In this document: in pieces, positions 16,528-24,673 of the stretch
Layout of the letters: each line of letters starts with the position of its first letter
How positions within the stretch are numbered: the first letter of the stretch is position 1
Assembly: GCF_000012745.1 (NCBI RefSeq)
Contig: NC_007404.1
Span: forward strand, 744,001-808,000
DNA from: Thiobacillus denitrificans ATCC 25259
GTDB lineage: Bacteria > Pseudomonadota > Gammaproteobacteria > Burkholderiales > Thiobacillaceae
DNA: 64,000 nt
Direction: 5' to 3'
Translations under genes and position numbers: made by a program
Notes under the pieces: generated by a model
The model's database searches: none
Told to the model about the DNA's origin: nothing
What the model saw: only the letters and a program-made list of their open reading frames with translations

Positions 16528-18446
16528 GCCGGCTTCAGGAAGTTCGGCGCGCTGCGGCCGTAGAACTTGTTGACGTCGGCCGCGCCGGTCTCGCTTTTCT
16601 CGGCGAGGGTCGCCGCGATCAGCAGATATTTGAGGTAAAGCCGGTCGTCCTCGAGCAGCACGTGGCGCGCCGGCGCGACGTCTTCGCCTGCGGCCGCGAG
16701 TTCGTCGAGCACGCCCGCGAGGCGCATGCGCACGCGCCCGTGCAGCGTGCCGGCAGGCACACCGAGGCGTTCGGCGTAGCCCTCGGCGAGCACCGCGATG
16801 TTGAGCTGCAGCGTGATCGTCGTGAACATCTGCGCGAGGGGTAGCGTGTCGGCGACGAATATCCTGCGGTCATGCAGGCCGGCGACGCGCTGGGCGAGAT
16901 CGGGCCAGCGGCTGGCGAGGGCGTCGAAATGGATGCGCCCCGCGTCGTTGTCCTTCAGCAGCAGGCGCAGGCGCGGGGCATTCCGGCTGAGGACGAGGAC
17001 CGAGTTCTGCTGGTTCGATTCGAGCGCGACGCCATACCGCAGCCACAGCGTGAGGTGCAGTCGCAGCGTGAGATCGAGGTAGTCGTCGAAGAAGGCAGCG
17101 AGGTCGCCCGCATAGAATTCCGCCGCGATTTCTTCGGCCACCGTGGTGCCGCCGGGCGCCGCGGCGAGCAGGCTCGCGACCGGAACCAGCGTGCTCTCGC
17201 CGAGCGCGGCGACCGGGTAGCGGCGCAGGATGTGGCCGAGGAAGGGGCGGTGGTCGACGTGCGCGCCGCAGCCCTCGAAGGTCAGCAGCACGCGACCGTC
17301 GAGCGCAGGCTCGCGCACTGCGATGTCGGCGAGCAGCGTCTGGAAGCGGTGGCCGTCGTGGATCGTGCTCGGCTTTATCGTGCGGATGTTCTTGGCGCCG
17401 AGCGTGCGGATCGTCAGCGGAAGCTTCAGATGCCATTCCGGCGCGTCGAGCAGCACGACCGTGCGCACCGACAGCGTCGGCGCGACCGCGAGATAGGGGT
17501 CCGGCGCGCGCACGACGGTTTCATGCAGCCCGGCCTCGTCGAGGAAGGCGTCGAGCTGATGCGCCCAGACGAAGGGGTGCACCGGGACCAGGACATGGGT
17601 GGCGGCCATCGCCGCCGGCAGGCCGACGGCTTCGACGGTCGGCCAGACCGCGGGCGGCGCCACGCCGTCTTTGGCGCTCGGATGATGGAGATCGCGCGGC
17701 ACCGCGAGCCAGCGCAGCATGAAGGGGCGCTGGAACTCGGGACCGTAGGCTTCGAGCGCGTCGCGATCGAAGCCGAGCTTGGCGCGTGCGGTCGGATAGA
17801 ACGGATGGTCGAGGAAAGCGCCGAGGCGGTCGTAGTGCAACAGGCGCGCGTGCCAGTTCGGCAACCCGGCGCCGGACGCGCGCCCGTAGGCCGCGCGGAA
17901 TTCGGCGAACCAGCGCTCGCGTTCCGCTTCGCCGGCACGGCGGTGTTCGACGGCGACGCGGCATTCTTCGGCGAAGGCGGCGAAGCGCTCGGCGGCCGGC
18001 GCTTCGAGGCCTTGCTGGAAGCGGGCGAGAACGGCGTCGACCGTGTGCAGCGCTTCGCATCGTCGACCGTCGTCCCATACGGGCGGCAGGGCGGCGCCGC
18101 GCCAGGCCTGCATGAAGGTCGACGCGACGACCGGAATCCACAGCACGCCGCCGCCGAAATGGCCGACCTCGAGCCAGGTGTCGGCGTCGCCGAACCGGGC
18201 GAGCGCCCGCGACCCGGCGCCTTCCGCGAGGGCGGCGCCGCCAGTGAGAGTGGCGCCGACCGCGGGGGCGACGCCGCCCGTGAGAGTGGCACCGCCCGCG
18301 TGCACCGTCGCCCGGCTCACGCAGGCACGCACGTCTTCGCGCAGCAGGGCGTCGACGACGCGCCGGCAGATGTAGGCCTCCGGCGACGCGTCGTCGTTGC
18401 GTGACGGGGCGGCGGCGAGGGCGGTCTTCGGGGCGCGCGCGTTCAT
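16524..18446 (-). CDS. pvsB: IucA/IucC family NIS siderophore synthetase (PvsB-like)
   Basis: A 640-aa NIS synthetase with the family blocks PTLSVRTVVLLDAPEWHLKL, HVLVPVHPFVWAHQLD, IKPSTIHDGHRF, and the C-terminal ALESNQQNSVLVLSRN. It is placed between the ATP-grasp gene (4-nt overlap) and the MFS exporter (4-nt overlap), matching pvsB. An unusual Gly/Ala-rich insert around residues 48-75 contains the heptapeptide GATLTGG twice, coded by an imperfect DNA repeat near 18235-18300; it may be a recent expansion in a surface loop. Confidence 0.9.
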   Translation of the reverse strand: MNARAPKTALAAAPSRNDDASPEAYICRRVVDALLREDVRACVSRATVHAGGATLTGGVAPAVGATLTGGAALAEGAGSRALARFGDADTWLEVGHFGGGVLWIPVVASTFMQAWRGAALPPVWDDGRRCEALHTVDAVLARFQQGLEAPAAERFAAFAEECRVAVEHRRAGEAERERWFAEFRAAYGRASGAGLPNWHARLLHYDRLGAFLDHPFYPTARAKLGFDRDALEAYGPEFQRPFMLRWLAVPRDLHHPSAKDGVAPPAVWPTVEAVGLPAAMAATHVLVPVHPFVWAHQLDAFLDEAGLHETVVRAPDPYLAVAPTLSVRTVVLLDAPEWHLKLPLTIRTLGAKNIRTIKPSTIHDGHRFQTLLADIAVREPALDGRVLLTFEGCGAHVDHRPFLGHILRRYPVAALGESTLVPVASLLAAAPGGTTVAEEIAAEFYAGDLAAFFDDYLDLTLRLHLTLWLRYGVALESNQQNSVLVLSRNAPRLRLLLKDNDAGRIHFDALASRWPDLAQRVAGLHDRRIFVADTLPLAQMFTTITLQLNIAVLAEGYAERLGVPAGTLHGRVRMRLAGVLDELAAAGEDVAPARHVLLEDDRLYLKYLLIAATLAEKSETGAADVNKFYGRSAPNFLKPA

Positions 18447-19651
18447 GCCGCGATCGTCCACGCGAGGCCGCTGCTGAGCCGGTCCATCTCGAGCCCCAGC
18501 CGCTGGACGTCGGCGCCCGTGCCGCGCAGCACGCCGAGGTAGTCCTTGTTGGAGTGGGTGAGATTGACGGTCTCGCCGATCGCGCGCAATGGCTTGAACG
18601 TGATCTGCACGTCCTCCGAGCGCCGGTCGAAGGCATCCGGCGCGCCGGTCAAGCGCCCGGCCGACTGCGCGGTGAAATAGCGGATCAGCGCCGCGCCCGG
18701 CCCAACGTCGATGTCGGGCAGCGGCTGACCGGCGTAGAGATCGAGAATGATCTCGAACAAGGGCAGGCCGAGCGCGTCCTGCAGCAGGAACTCGCGGTAG
18801 TCGCCGATGCTGCGGTAGTTGATCTCGATCAGCTTCGGGCCGGCGTCGGTCATCACGAACTCGGTGTGGCAGGCGCCGAAGCCGACGCCGAAATGCCTTA
18901 CGAGGTCGATGACCTGCGCCTCCTGCTCGGCGGTCAGACCCGTTCCCCAGCGCGCCTCGAGCTCGACGAAATGCGGCGGCGGCGACAGCCTGACCTGGAA
19001 GCCGCCGAGCACGCAGAGCCGCTTGTCGTCGCCGAGGGTTTCCAGCGTGTAGAGCGGACCCGCGACGTATTCCTCGAGCAGCAGCGGCTGGCCCGGATGG
19101 CTGGACCAGGCGGCGGCGCACTGCGCGGCGAGTTCGGCGCGGTCATGGGCGAGACTGACCTGCTGGCTGGCCACGCCTTCGCGCGGCTTGACGACGCAGG
19201 GTAAAGGCGCGCCGTCGACGACGCGCGCGAGCCCTGCCGCGTCGCAGACCACGGCATGCCAGAGCGTGTCGAGGCCGCGCGCCTTGAGCCGGGCGCGCAT
19301 TTCCGCCTTGTTCTTCGCGCGATAGGTGACGTGCCAGTCCTTGCGCGGCAGGTCGAAGTATTCGGCGGCGATCGCCGCGCTCGTCTGCAGGTGGTCGCTG
19401 TTGGAAAACACCGCTGTGGGCGCCTCGGCCCGGCAGGTGATCGCGTCGACGACCGCGAGCGGATTGAACACGTCGCAGGCGACGATTTCGTGGGGATAGG
19501 CGGCAAGGCCGGCCCGGCTGAAATGCTGCCGGTGCGCCTCGGCGTGGTCGGTCAGCAGCACGACCGACAGGCCGCGCCGCTGCGCTGCCGGAATGAAGCC
19601 GTCGTTGACCGAATCGGTCGGCACGTGGGCCAGCAGGATGAGCTCTCGCAT
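18443..19651 (-). CDS. pvsA: ATP-grasp ligase of siderophore pathway (PvsA-like)
   Basis: A 402-aa ATP-grasp enzyme. The central domain shows PCVVKPREGVASQQVSL (ATP-binding Lys), PLLLEEYVAGPLYTLETL and the metal site GPKLIEINYRSIGDYREF. ATP-grasp enzymes join a carboxylate to an amine via acylphosphate; PvsA is the ligase of vibrioferrin assembly. It is the first pathway gene after the receptor, whose stop is 11 nt away, and overlaps the next gene by 4 nt. The upstream in-frame region overlaps the receptor gene and was not counted. Confidence 0.88.
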   Translation of the reverse strand: MRELILLAHVPTDSVNDGFIPAAQRRGLSVVLLTDHAEAHRQHFSRAGLAAYPHEIVACDVFNPLAVVDAITCRAEAPTAVFSNSDHLQTSAAIAAEYFDLPRKDWHVTYRAKNKAEMRARLKARGLDTLWHAVVCDAAGLARVVDGAPLPCVVKPREGVASQQVSLAHDRAELAAQCAAAWSSHPGQPLLLEEYVAGPLYTLETLGDDKRLCVLGGFQVRLSPPPHFVELEARWGTGLTAEQEAQVIDLVRHFGVGFGACHTEFVMTDAGPKLIEINYRSIGDYREFLLQDALGLPLFEIILDLYAGQPLPDIDVGPGAALIRYFTAQSAGRLTGAPDAFDRRSEDVQITFKPLRAIGETVNLTHSNKDYLGVLRGTGADVQRLGLEMDRLSSGLAWTIAA

Positions 19652-19662
19652 GGTCGCCCTCC

Positions 19663-21690
19663 TCACATGTCCATCTGTAGCGTGAGCAAGGCGGCGCGGC
19701 CCGGCGCCGGCATGCGGCCCTGGCTGAAGTCGACGCCGCGGAAGTAATAGTCGCGATCGAACAGGTTGTTGAGCGCGAGCGCGGCCTTCATCTTCGTGCC
19801 GTTCCAGCGGAAGTCGCGCGTGACCTGCGCGTTCCATACCGAATAGGCCGGGATGCGTCCGACCGAGCCGGTCGCGTTCTCGTCGACCGTGTTCGCGCCG
19901 TCGGAGAAGGACGCGCTCTGGTAGAGGCCGTTCAGGTTCCAGTTCCAGTCGCCGCTGCGGTAGTTGCCCTGCAGGTTGAGCTGGTGGTGCGGGGCGAGCG
20001 GCAGTTCGTTGCCCTCGAACTGGCCCGAGCGTTGCTCGGTGTCGACGTAGGTGTAGGCGGTCTTGAGTTCGAGCCCGCGCACCGCGGCCGGGCGCCACGC
20101 GACTTCGGCCTCGACGCCCTGATGGCGCGCCTCGCCGAGGTTGCGGAAGCCGACGGCCTGGCTGACGAATTCGAGCTTGTTGTCGAAGTCGAAGCGGAAG
20201 GCGGTCAGGCTCGTATCGACGTTCGCGGTCGGCGCGACGCGGATGCCGGCTTCGTAGTTTTCCGCGCGCTCGGCGTCGAGGTCGCCGCCGAAGGTGATCT
20301 GCGTGAACTGCACCGGCCGCAGCGACTTGTGATAGTTCGCGAACAGGAAGACCGCGTCGCTCGCCTGATAGCCGATGTCGATGCCGGGCAGCCAGTCCTT
20401 GGTCGTGTCACGCGTTTCCGCGCCGGTCAGGTTATTGCGGTAATAGAGGTCGACCGTTTCGTGGCGGACGCCGGGCGTGACCTTGAGCCTGTCGTCGAGC
20501 AGGAAGAAGGTGTCGCTCAGGTAGGCGGCGACGGCGTCGTTCTCGAAGCGCCAGTCGCGCGTGACCGCGTAGGCATTGGTCGCCAGCGTGCGCGAGTCGA
20601 CGACGTAGTCGACCTCCTCGCGCAGGTAGCGCGCGCCGAGCGAGATCTTCTGCTTGACGCCCGCGTCGATGTCGAAGGTCAGCCGCGGCTCGCTGCCGTA
20701 GACCCAGAATTCGCGCGGCGACGACATCTCGTTGGTCGACGGCGTGTCGGCGTTGCTCGAGTTGCCGAAGAAGAACTGCCGGTTGCTGCGGTGGGCGAAA
20801 TTCGCCCAGCTCAATTCCGCGCCGTTGGCGAAAGCCTGGCTGTAGGTGACGTGGCCGCGCAGCGTGTCGCCGTCGAAGCGGTCGAGCGGGCGGGTCGACT
20901 GCTCGCGGTCGGCTTCGTACGAGGCCGGCGTCAGCGCGCCGGGCATGTCGTTCTCGGTCTTGTAGTACTGCAGGCCGGCGCGGAGGTTGGCGCTGTCGGT
21001 CAGGAACCAGTCGGCGTCGAGCATGAGGTTCTGCACGGAGGTGCTCGAATGGTCGCGCTCGGCTTCGCCTTCGATGAGATTGGCCTGGGCCTGCAGGCCC
21101 AGACGCTCGCTGACGAAGCCGCCCGCGCGCAGGTAGGTGTCGCTGAGCAGATTGCCGCTGCTCGCGATCGACAGCGTCTCCTTCGCAGTGAAAGCGGGTT
21201 TGCGCGGGATGCGCTTGGTCACGAAATTGATCACGCCGCCGACGTTGTTCGGGCCGTAGTGGACCGCGACGCCGCCGCGCGCCACGTCGATCGCCTCGAC
21301 CGCATTGAGCGTCAGCGGAAACAGCGACAAACCGGTCTGGCCGTAGGGCGCGAGCGTGATCGGCATGCCGTCGACGAGCACCAGCACCTGTTCGCTGCGC
21401 AGCGGGCTGAGGCCGCGCACGCCGATGTTGGGCAGGATGCCGGTCCCGCTTTCGTCGAGGACGCGCACGCCGGGCACCGTGCGCAAGGCGTCTTCGACGG
21501 TGCGCGCGCCCGATTCGGCGAGTTCCTGCTCGGTGACGACGGTGCGTGCACCGGGGTGCTTCTTCGCCGCTTCCGGCGTCGCGGCGCCGAGCCAGTCGGC
21601 GCTCACGCTCACCGCCTCGAGTTGCTCGGTCTCCTGCGCGTGCGCGGAAAACGCCAGGGGAATCAGTACAGCCAACAGCTTCTTCTTCAT
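19663..21690 (-). CDS. TonB-dependent receptor 2, probable receptor for the vibrioferrin-like siderophore (PvuA-like)
   Basis: A 675-aa receptor with signal peptide (LLAVLIPLAFSAHA), a TonB-box-like QLEAVSVSA at the mature N-terminus, a plug with NIGVRGLSPLRSEQVLVLVD and VARGGVAVHYGPNNVGGVIN, and a 22-strand barrel. The GPNNVGGVIN form is seen in FecA-like carboxylate siderophore receptors, which fits an alpha-hydroxycarboxylate ligand. It lies 11 nt upstream of the pvsA-like gene in the same direction, the best candidate for the cognate uptake receptor. The shared leader element precedes it. Confidence 0.9.
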   Translation of the reverse strand: MKKKLLAVLIPLAFSAHAQETEQLEAVSVSADWLGAATPEAAKKHPGARTVVTEQELAESGARTVEDALRTVPGVRVLDESGTGILPNIGVRGLSPLRSEQVLVLVDGMPITLAPYGQTGLSLFPLTLNAVEAIDVARGGVAVHYGPNNVGGVINFVTKRIPRKPAFTAKETLSIASSGNLLSDTYLRAGGFVSERLGLQAQANLIEGEAERDHSSTSVQNLMLDADWFLTDSANLRAGLQYYKTENDMPGALTPASYEADREQSTRPLDRFDGDTLRGHVTYSQAFANGAELSWANFAHRSNRQFFFGNSSNADTPSTNEMSSPREFWVYGSEPRLTFDIDAGVKQKISLGARYLREEVDYVVDSRTLATNAYAVTRDWRFENDAVAAYLSDTFFLLDDRLKVTPGVRHETVDLYYRNNLTGAETRDTTKDWLPGIDIGYQASDAVFLFANYHKSLRPVQFTQITFGGDLDAERAENYEAGIRVAPTANVDTSLTAFRFDFDNKLEFVSQAVGFRNLGEARHQGVEAEVAWRPAAVRGLELKTAYTYVDTEQRSGQFEGNELPLAPHHQLNLQGNYRSGDWNWNLNGLYQSASFSDGANTVDENATGSVGRIPAYSVWNAQVTRDFRWNGTKMKAALALNNLFDRDYYFRGVDFSQGRMPAPGRAALLTLQMDM

Positions 21691-21720
21691 GCAGCCTCCA
21701 GATACGGTTAAGGATTTCTG

Positions 21721-21741
21721 GCTGGCTGTAAGGCTGGCTGG
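21721..21741 (-). promoter_or_regulatory. Shared leader element, copy e (receptor 2), variant
   Basis: Two close boxes, CCAGCCA (21741-21735) and AGCCAGC (21727-21721), are separated by only 7 nt, with no room for a hairpin. The proximal box ends 30 nt before the start codon, near-identical to copies a-c. The left box lacks the leading CG. Confidence 0.5.
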
Positions 21742-21833
21742 GTGGTAGCGGTTCTACTCGATAGGGTGGGCGGGCCCGGCGGCCGCGAAGGGCCTGCGGG
21801 CGAAATTCATTGCGTGCGCCTTGCGAACGTGCA

Positions 21834-23807
21834 TCAGCGGAGTGCGTCGCCGCTGGCGAGCGCAAGCCCGCGCCGGGCGTGGCCCCAGGCAAAGCCGACG
21901 AGGATCACTGCAATCAGGCCGCCCTGCAGCGACAAGGCCTGTACGTTGGCGTAAATGCCGAGAAGCGGGACCTCTATGAAATTGACAGGATCGAGCGGCA
22001 GCCAGCCCGCTTCCTGCAGCGCGGCGACGCCGTGGCCGGCGAACATGACCGCGAGCAGCGCGAGCAGCGCCGAGCTCGCGGCGAAGAAGGGGCCGATCGG
22101 CAGGCGCAGGCCGAAGCGGAAGATCATCCAGCCGAGCACGGCGAGCGTTGCGGCGCCGAGGCCGGCGCCCGCCAGCACCGAACTCCGCGCGCCTTCGGCC
22201 TGCTGCCAGAGCGCCTGATAGAACAGCACCGTCTCGAAGGCTTCGCGGTAGACCGCCAGGAAGGAGACGCCGGCGAGCGCCCACAGCGTGCCGCGCGACA
22301 AGGCGTGCGTCAGGTGGCGGCCGACGAAGGCCTTCCAGCGGTCGGCGTGGGACTTGTCGTGCAGCCAGAAGCCGACGTAGAGCAGGATCGCGCTCGCGGC
22401 GAGCGCGGTGATCCCTTCCGTGACCTCGCGCCCGGCGCCGCTGATCGCGATGACGTAGCTCGCGACGAACCAGGTCAGCACGCCCAGGCCCAGCGCGCCG
22501 ATCCAGCCGACATGGACGTAGCGCAGCGCCTCGCGGCGTTCGGCCTTGACCAGGAAGGCGACGACCGCCGCGACCACGAGCAGTGCTTCGAGGCCTTCAC
22601 GCACGAGGATGAAGAAGGCACCGAGCAGGGCGGCGAACGGCGACAGCCCGCCGGCGTCGAGTGTGTCGCCCGCACGGGCGAGCAGCGCGTGCAGCAGCGC
22701 GGCCTGTTTTTCCGCATCGGCGACGGGTGCGCCGGCGCGCAGCAGATTGCGGTAGGCCGTCATCTGGGTTTCGATTTCCTGCCGCAGTGCGCGGTCGGAG
22801 GCGTCGAGACTGGCCTCGACGAGCTCGAAGCCTTCGAGATAGCCCGTCACGGCGAGCCGCTGGGCCAGCGCGACGTCGCCCGAGCGGTAGGCGGCGAGGC
22901 TCTCGTCGACATGGCGGCCGGCGAAGGCGAGCGGCGGCTCGGCCGTCGCCTTCGCTTCGACCGGGTTTTGCCGGAGCCAGGCGAAGACCGCGGCGGCGGC
23001 GTCGCCGTCGCGCGCGCGGACTTCGTTCTCGGTCGTCATCACGAGCGTTTTCAGGTTGGCGAAGGGCAGGTCGCTGCCGCCGGCGGCGAATCGCGCCGCG
23101 CCTTGCTGGGCAACCTCGGCCGGCGTCCCGAGCGAGGAGACGTAGAACGCGAGTGCCCAGCGCTCCGCCTCGGACAGCTGGTCGAATCCACCCATCGCGG
23201 TGCCGCTTACGCCGAGACTGATCGTGCTGAAAAGGCCGTACACGCTGCGTTGCCGCATGCGCGCCGCGTCGTGGAAGTCGGCCGGCGCCGGCTCCATGCC
23301 GCCCGCCTGGACGCCGTCGCCCTTGCCTTCCGCACCGTGACAGGCGGCGCACTGCGCGGCATACAGCCGGGCGGCGCCGCGCAGGTCGGGTGCGCGCTTG
23401 GGCGCGACGGCGATGCGATACGCGGCGATGACGCCCTGCCTCAATTCGCCGGCGAGACGGGACACCTCGTCGCCGGGCGCACGGGCGGCGATGCGCGCGT
23501 TGAGCGTTTCGGCCTGTCGCAGCAACCCCGCCTTGGCGGGATTGTCCGGCAGCTTGCGCAACTGTTCGATGACCTGGACGGAAAACTCCGACTGCTCCTG
23601 ATATTCGGCCGCGTCGAGCACCTTGCCGTCGCGCACGAATTCCGGGTAGTCGACGCCGACGTAGTCGAGCATGTGCGCAATGGTCTGGGCCGTGCGCCCA
23701 GGGTCGGCCGAGGCGGCGCGGGCCGGCAGGCTCAGCGCGACGAGCACGAGGAGCGCGGCGACCCAGCCCACCGCGTGGAAGGCCGCCTGGAAGGTGCGTT
23801 GATTCAT
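21834..23807 (-). CDS. FTR1-type iron permease with N-terminal cytochrome c domain
   Basis: A 657-aa fusion. A signal peptide and helical periplasmic region are followed by a cytochrome c domain (haem site CAACH near residue 155, with later Met candidates), then an FTR1 permease with about seven transmembrane helices carrying two REXXE iron motifs, LVREGLEALLVV and VYREAFETVLFY. FTR1 proteins move oxidised or reduced iron across the inner membrane, in bacteria often with a periplasmic oxidase or cytochrome. Here the redox part is built in. It stands between the hemP-linked small gene and receptor 2, all same strand. Confidence 0.9.
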   Translation of the reverse strand: MNQRTFQAAFHAVGWVAALLVLVALSLPARAASADPGRTAQTIAHMLDYVGVDYPEFVRDGKVLDAAEYQEQSEFSVQVIEQLRKLPDNPAKAGLLRQAETLNARIAARAPGDEVSRLAGELRQGVIAAYRIAVAPKRAPDLRGAARLYAAQCAACHGAEGKGDGVQAGGMEPAPADFHDAARMRQRSVYGLFSTISLGVSGTAMGGFDQLSEAERWALAFYVSSLGTPAEVAQQGAARFAAGGSDLPFANLKTLVMTTENEVRARDGDAAAAVFAWLRQNPVEAKATAEPPLAFAGRHVDESLAAYRSGDVALAQRLAVTGYLEGFELVEASLDASDRALRQEIETQMTAYRNLLRAGAPVADAEKQAALLHALLARAGDTLDAGGLSPFAALLGAFFILVREGLEALLVVAAVVAFLVKAERREALRYVHVGWIGALGLGVLTWFVASYVIAISGAGREVTEGITALAASAILLYVGFWLHDKSHADRWKAFVGRHLTHALSRGTLWALAGVSFLAVYREAFETVLFYQALWQQAEGARSSVLAGAGLGAATLAVLGWMIFRFGLRLPIGPFFAASSALLALLAVMFAGHGVAALQEAGWLPLDPVNFIEVPLLGIYANVQALSLQGGLIAVILVGFAWGHARRGLALASGDALR

Positions 23808-23876
23808 GATTGCGTGCTCACGATTTCATTTTGGAGAAGGAACGCCGCGGACGCCGGACGCCTTCGGCAAGCCCCC

Positions 23877-24167
23877 TCAAACCGCGGGCAGTCCGCCACG
23901 CCAGAACAGGGGCGCGTCGACGCTCGGGCGCTCGGCGTCCATGTCGTCGGCAAGACAGCGGCAGACTTCACGCTCGGCCGGCGTGAGTTCGCCGGTTTCG
24001 GCGGCACGTTCGAGCAGCAGGCGCGCGGTCGCCCGGCTGCGCGAACAGGGCTGGCGCAGCAAGGCGAGTGCGGCGACCAGGAGCGATGCGGGACGGGCGG
24101 TATGCATGGGCTTCTCCTCGGACAAGGATGCTGCAGGGTGGGTCGCGTGAGGCTTCGGTTCGGGCAT
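23877..24167 (-). CDS. Small conserved-context protein of unknown function
   Basis: A 96-aa protein (or 76 aa from an internal ATG at 24107; both starts have a good AGGAG/GGAGAA ribosome site). From the internal start it begins MHTARPASLLVAALALLRQP, a possible signal-anchor, then an acidic helical region with a Cys-Arg-Cys (CRCLADD). I do not recognise it. It lies between hemP and the FTR1 permease gene, so it is likely under the same iron control. The shared leader element lies 22 nt before the 24167 start. Confidence 0.55.
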   Translation of the reverse strand: MPEPKPHATHPAASLSEEKPMHTARPASLLVAALALLRQPCSRSRATARLLLERAAETGELTPAEREVCRCLADDMDAERPSVDAPLFWRGGLPAV

Positions 24168-24189
24168 GCCAGTCTCCTGTGGATTGAGC

Positions 24190-24219
24190 GCTGGCTTGCG
24201 CCGGCGGCGCGTGCTGGCG
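24190..24219 (-). promoter_or_regulatory. Shared leader element, copy f (small gene)
   Basis: On the minus strand CGCCAGCA (24219-24212) and AGCCAGC (24196-24190) flank a perfect GCGCC-GCC-GGCGC hairpin. The proximal box ends 22 nt before the ATG at 24167. The left box is one base short of the consensus. Confidence 0.5.
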
Positions 24220-24228
24220 GGCGGTTCA

Positions 24229-24411
24229 CTACTTCGTGAGAATCAGTTTGCCGTTCTTCGTGATGCGCAGCCGATAGTGCGCGCCGTTATGGCTGATCAC
24301 GATCTCGTGATGGCCGCGGAACAGCGCGTCCGCCTCGACGACGCCGGGTTGCAGGGCGGGTTGACCGGGCTCGGATCGCGCAGCGGGAGAAGAGGGTATC
24401 TGGAGGTCCAT
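24229..24411 (-). CDS. hemP: HemP-like hemin uptake protein
   Basis: A 60-aa protein whose C-terminal part, EIVISHNGAHYRLRITKNGK followed by LILTK, matches the HemP family (beta strands ending in KLILTK). HemP is a small cytosolic protein at the head of many haem/iron uptake operons and acts in some bacteria as an activator of haem receptor expression. No haem receptor or HmuTUV genes follow here; the next genes are FTR1 and the siderophore set. A strong Fur-overlapped promoter lies just upstream. Confidence 0.88.
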   Translation of the reverse strand: MDLQIPSSPAARSEPGQPALQPGVVEADALFRGHHEIVISHNGAHYRLRITKNGKLILTK

Positions 24412-24453
24412 GACGGCGTCTCGTTGATTGAAGCGGTTTTCATTCTTGCGTTG

Positions 24454-24473
24454 ATATGAATGATAACGATTCG
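24454..24473 (-). promoter_or_regulatory. Candidate Fur box over the hemP promoter
   Basis: ATATGAATGATAACGATTCG contains TGATAACGATT, a good match to Fur hexamer repeats. It overlaps the -10 element of the predicted hemP promoter, the classic arrangement for iron repression. Confidence 0.65.
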
Positions 24474-24487
24474 CGTTTACGTGTCAA
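24460..24487 (-). promoter_or_regulatory. Sigma-70 promoter of hemP and downstream iron genes
   Basis: On the minus strand a perfect TTGACA (24487-24482) is followed after 16 nt by TATCAT (24465-24460). The start codon of hemP is 48 nt further on. This is the best sigma-70 promoter seen in the window. Confidence 0.7.
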
Positions 24488-24673
24488 GTCTCGTGGGGCA
24501 GTCGTGGCGTTTTTTTGCAAGCAAGACAGGAATCGGGGTGCACGCAGGAAACGCAGGCGGGCTGGCGTCAGGGCCAAAAACGGGCGAAACGGGTTATCGG
24601 GTGTGACCGCAAGACCCGGCGGAGCCACGAACGCGCGGCGCGACGGCGGCCTGGCGGCCGCTCGCCTGACTCA

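Noticed and set aside
18235-18300. CRISPR-like or minisatellite repeat
   Set aside because: Only two imperfect coding copies inside the PvsB-like gene; no spacer structure.
21810-24239. 809-codon plus-strand open frame opposite the FTR1 gene
   Set aside because: Antisense of FTR1 and neighbours; low-complexity Arg/Gly/Ala/Glu product.
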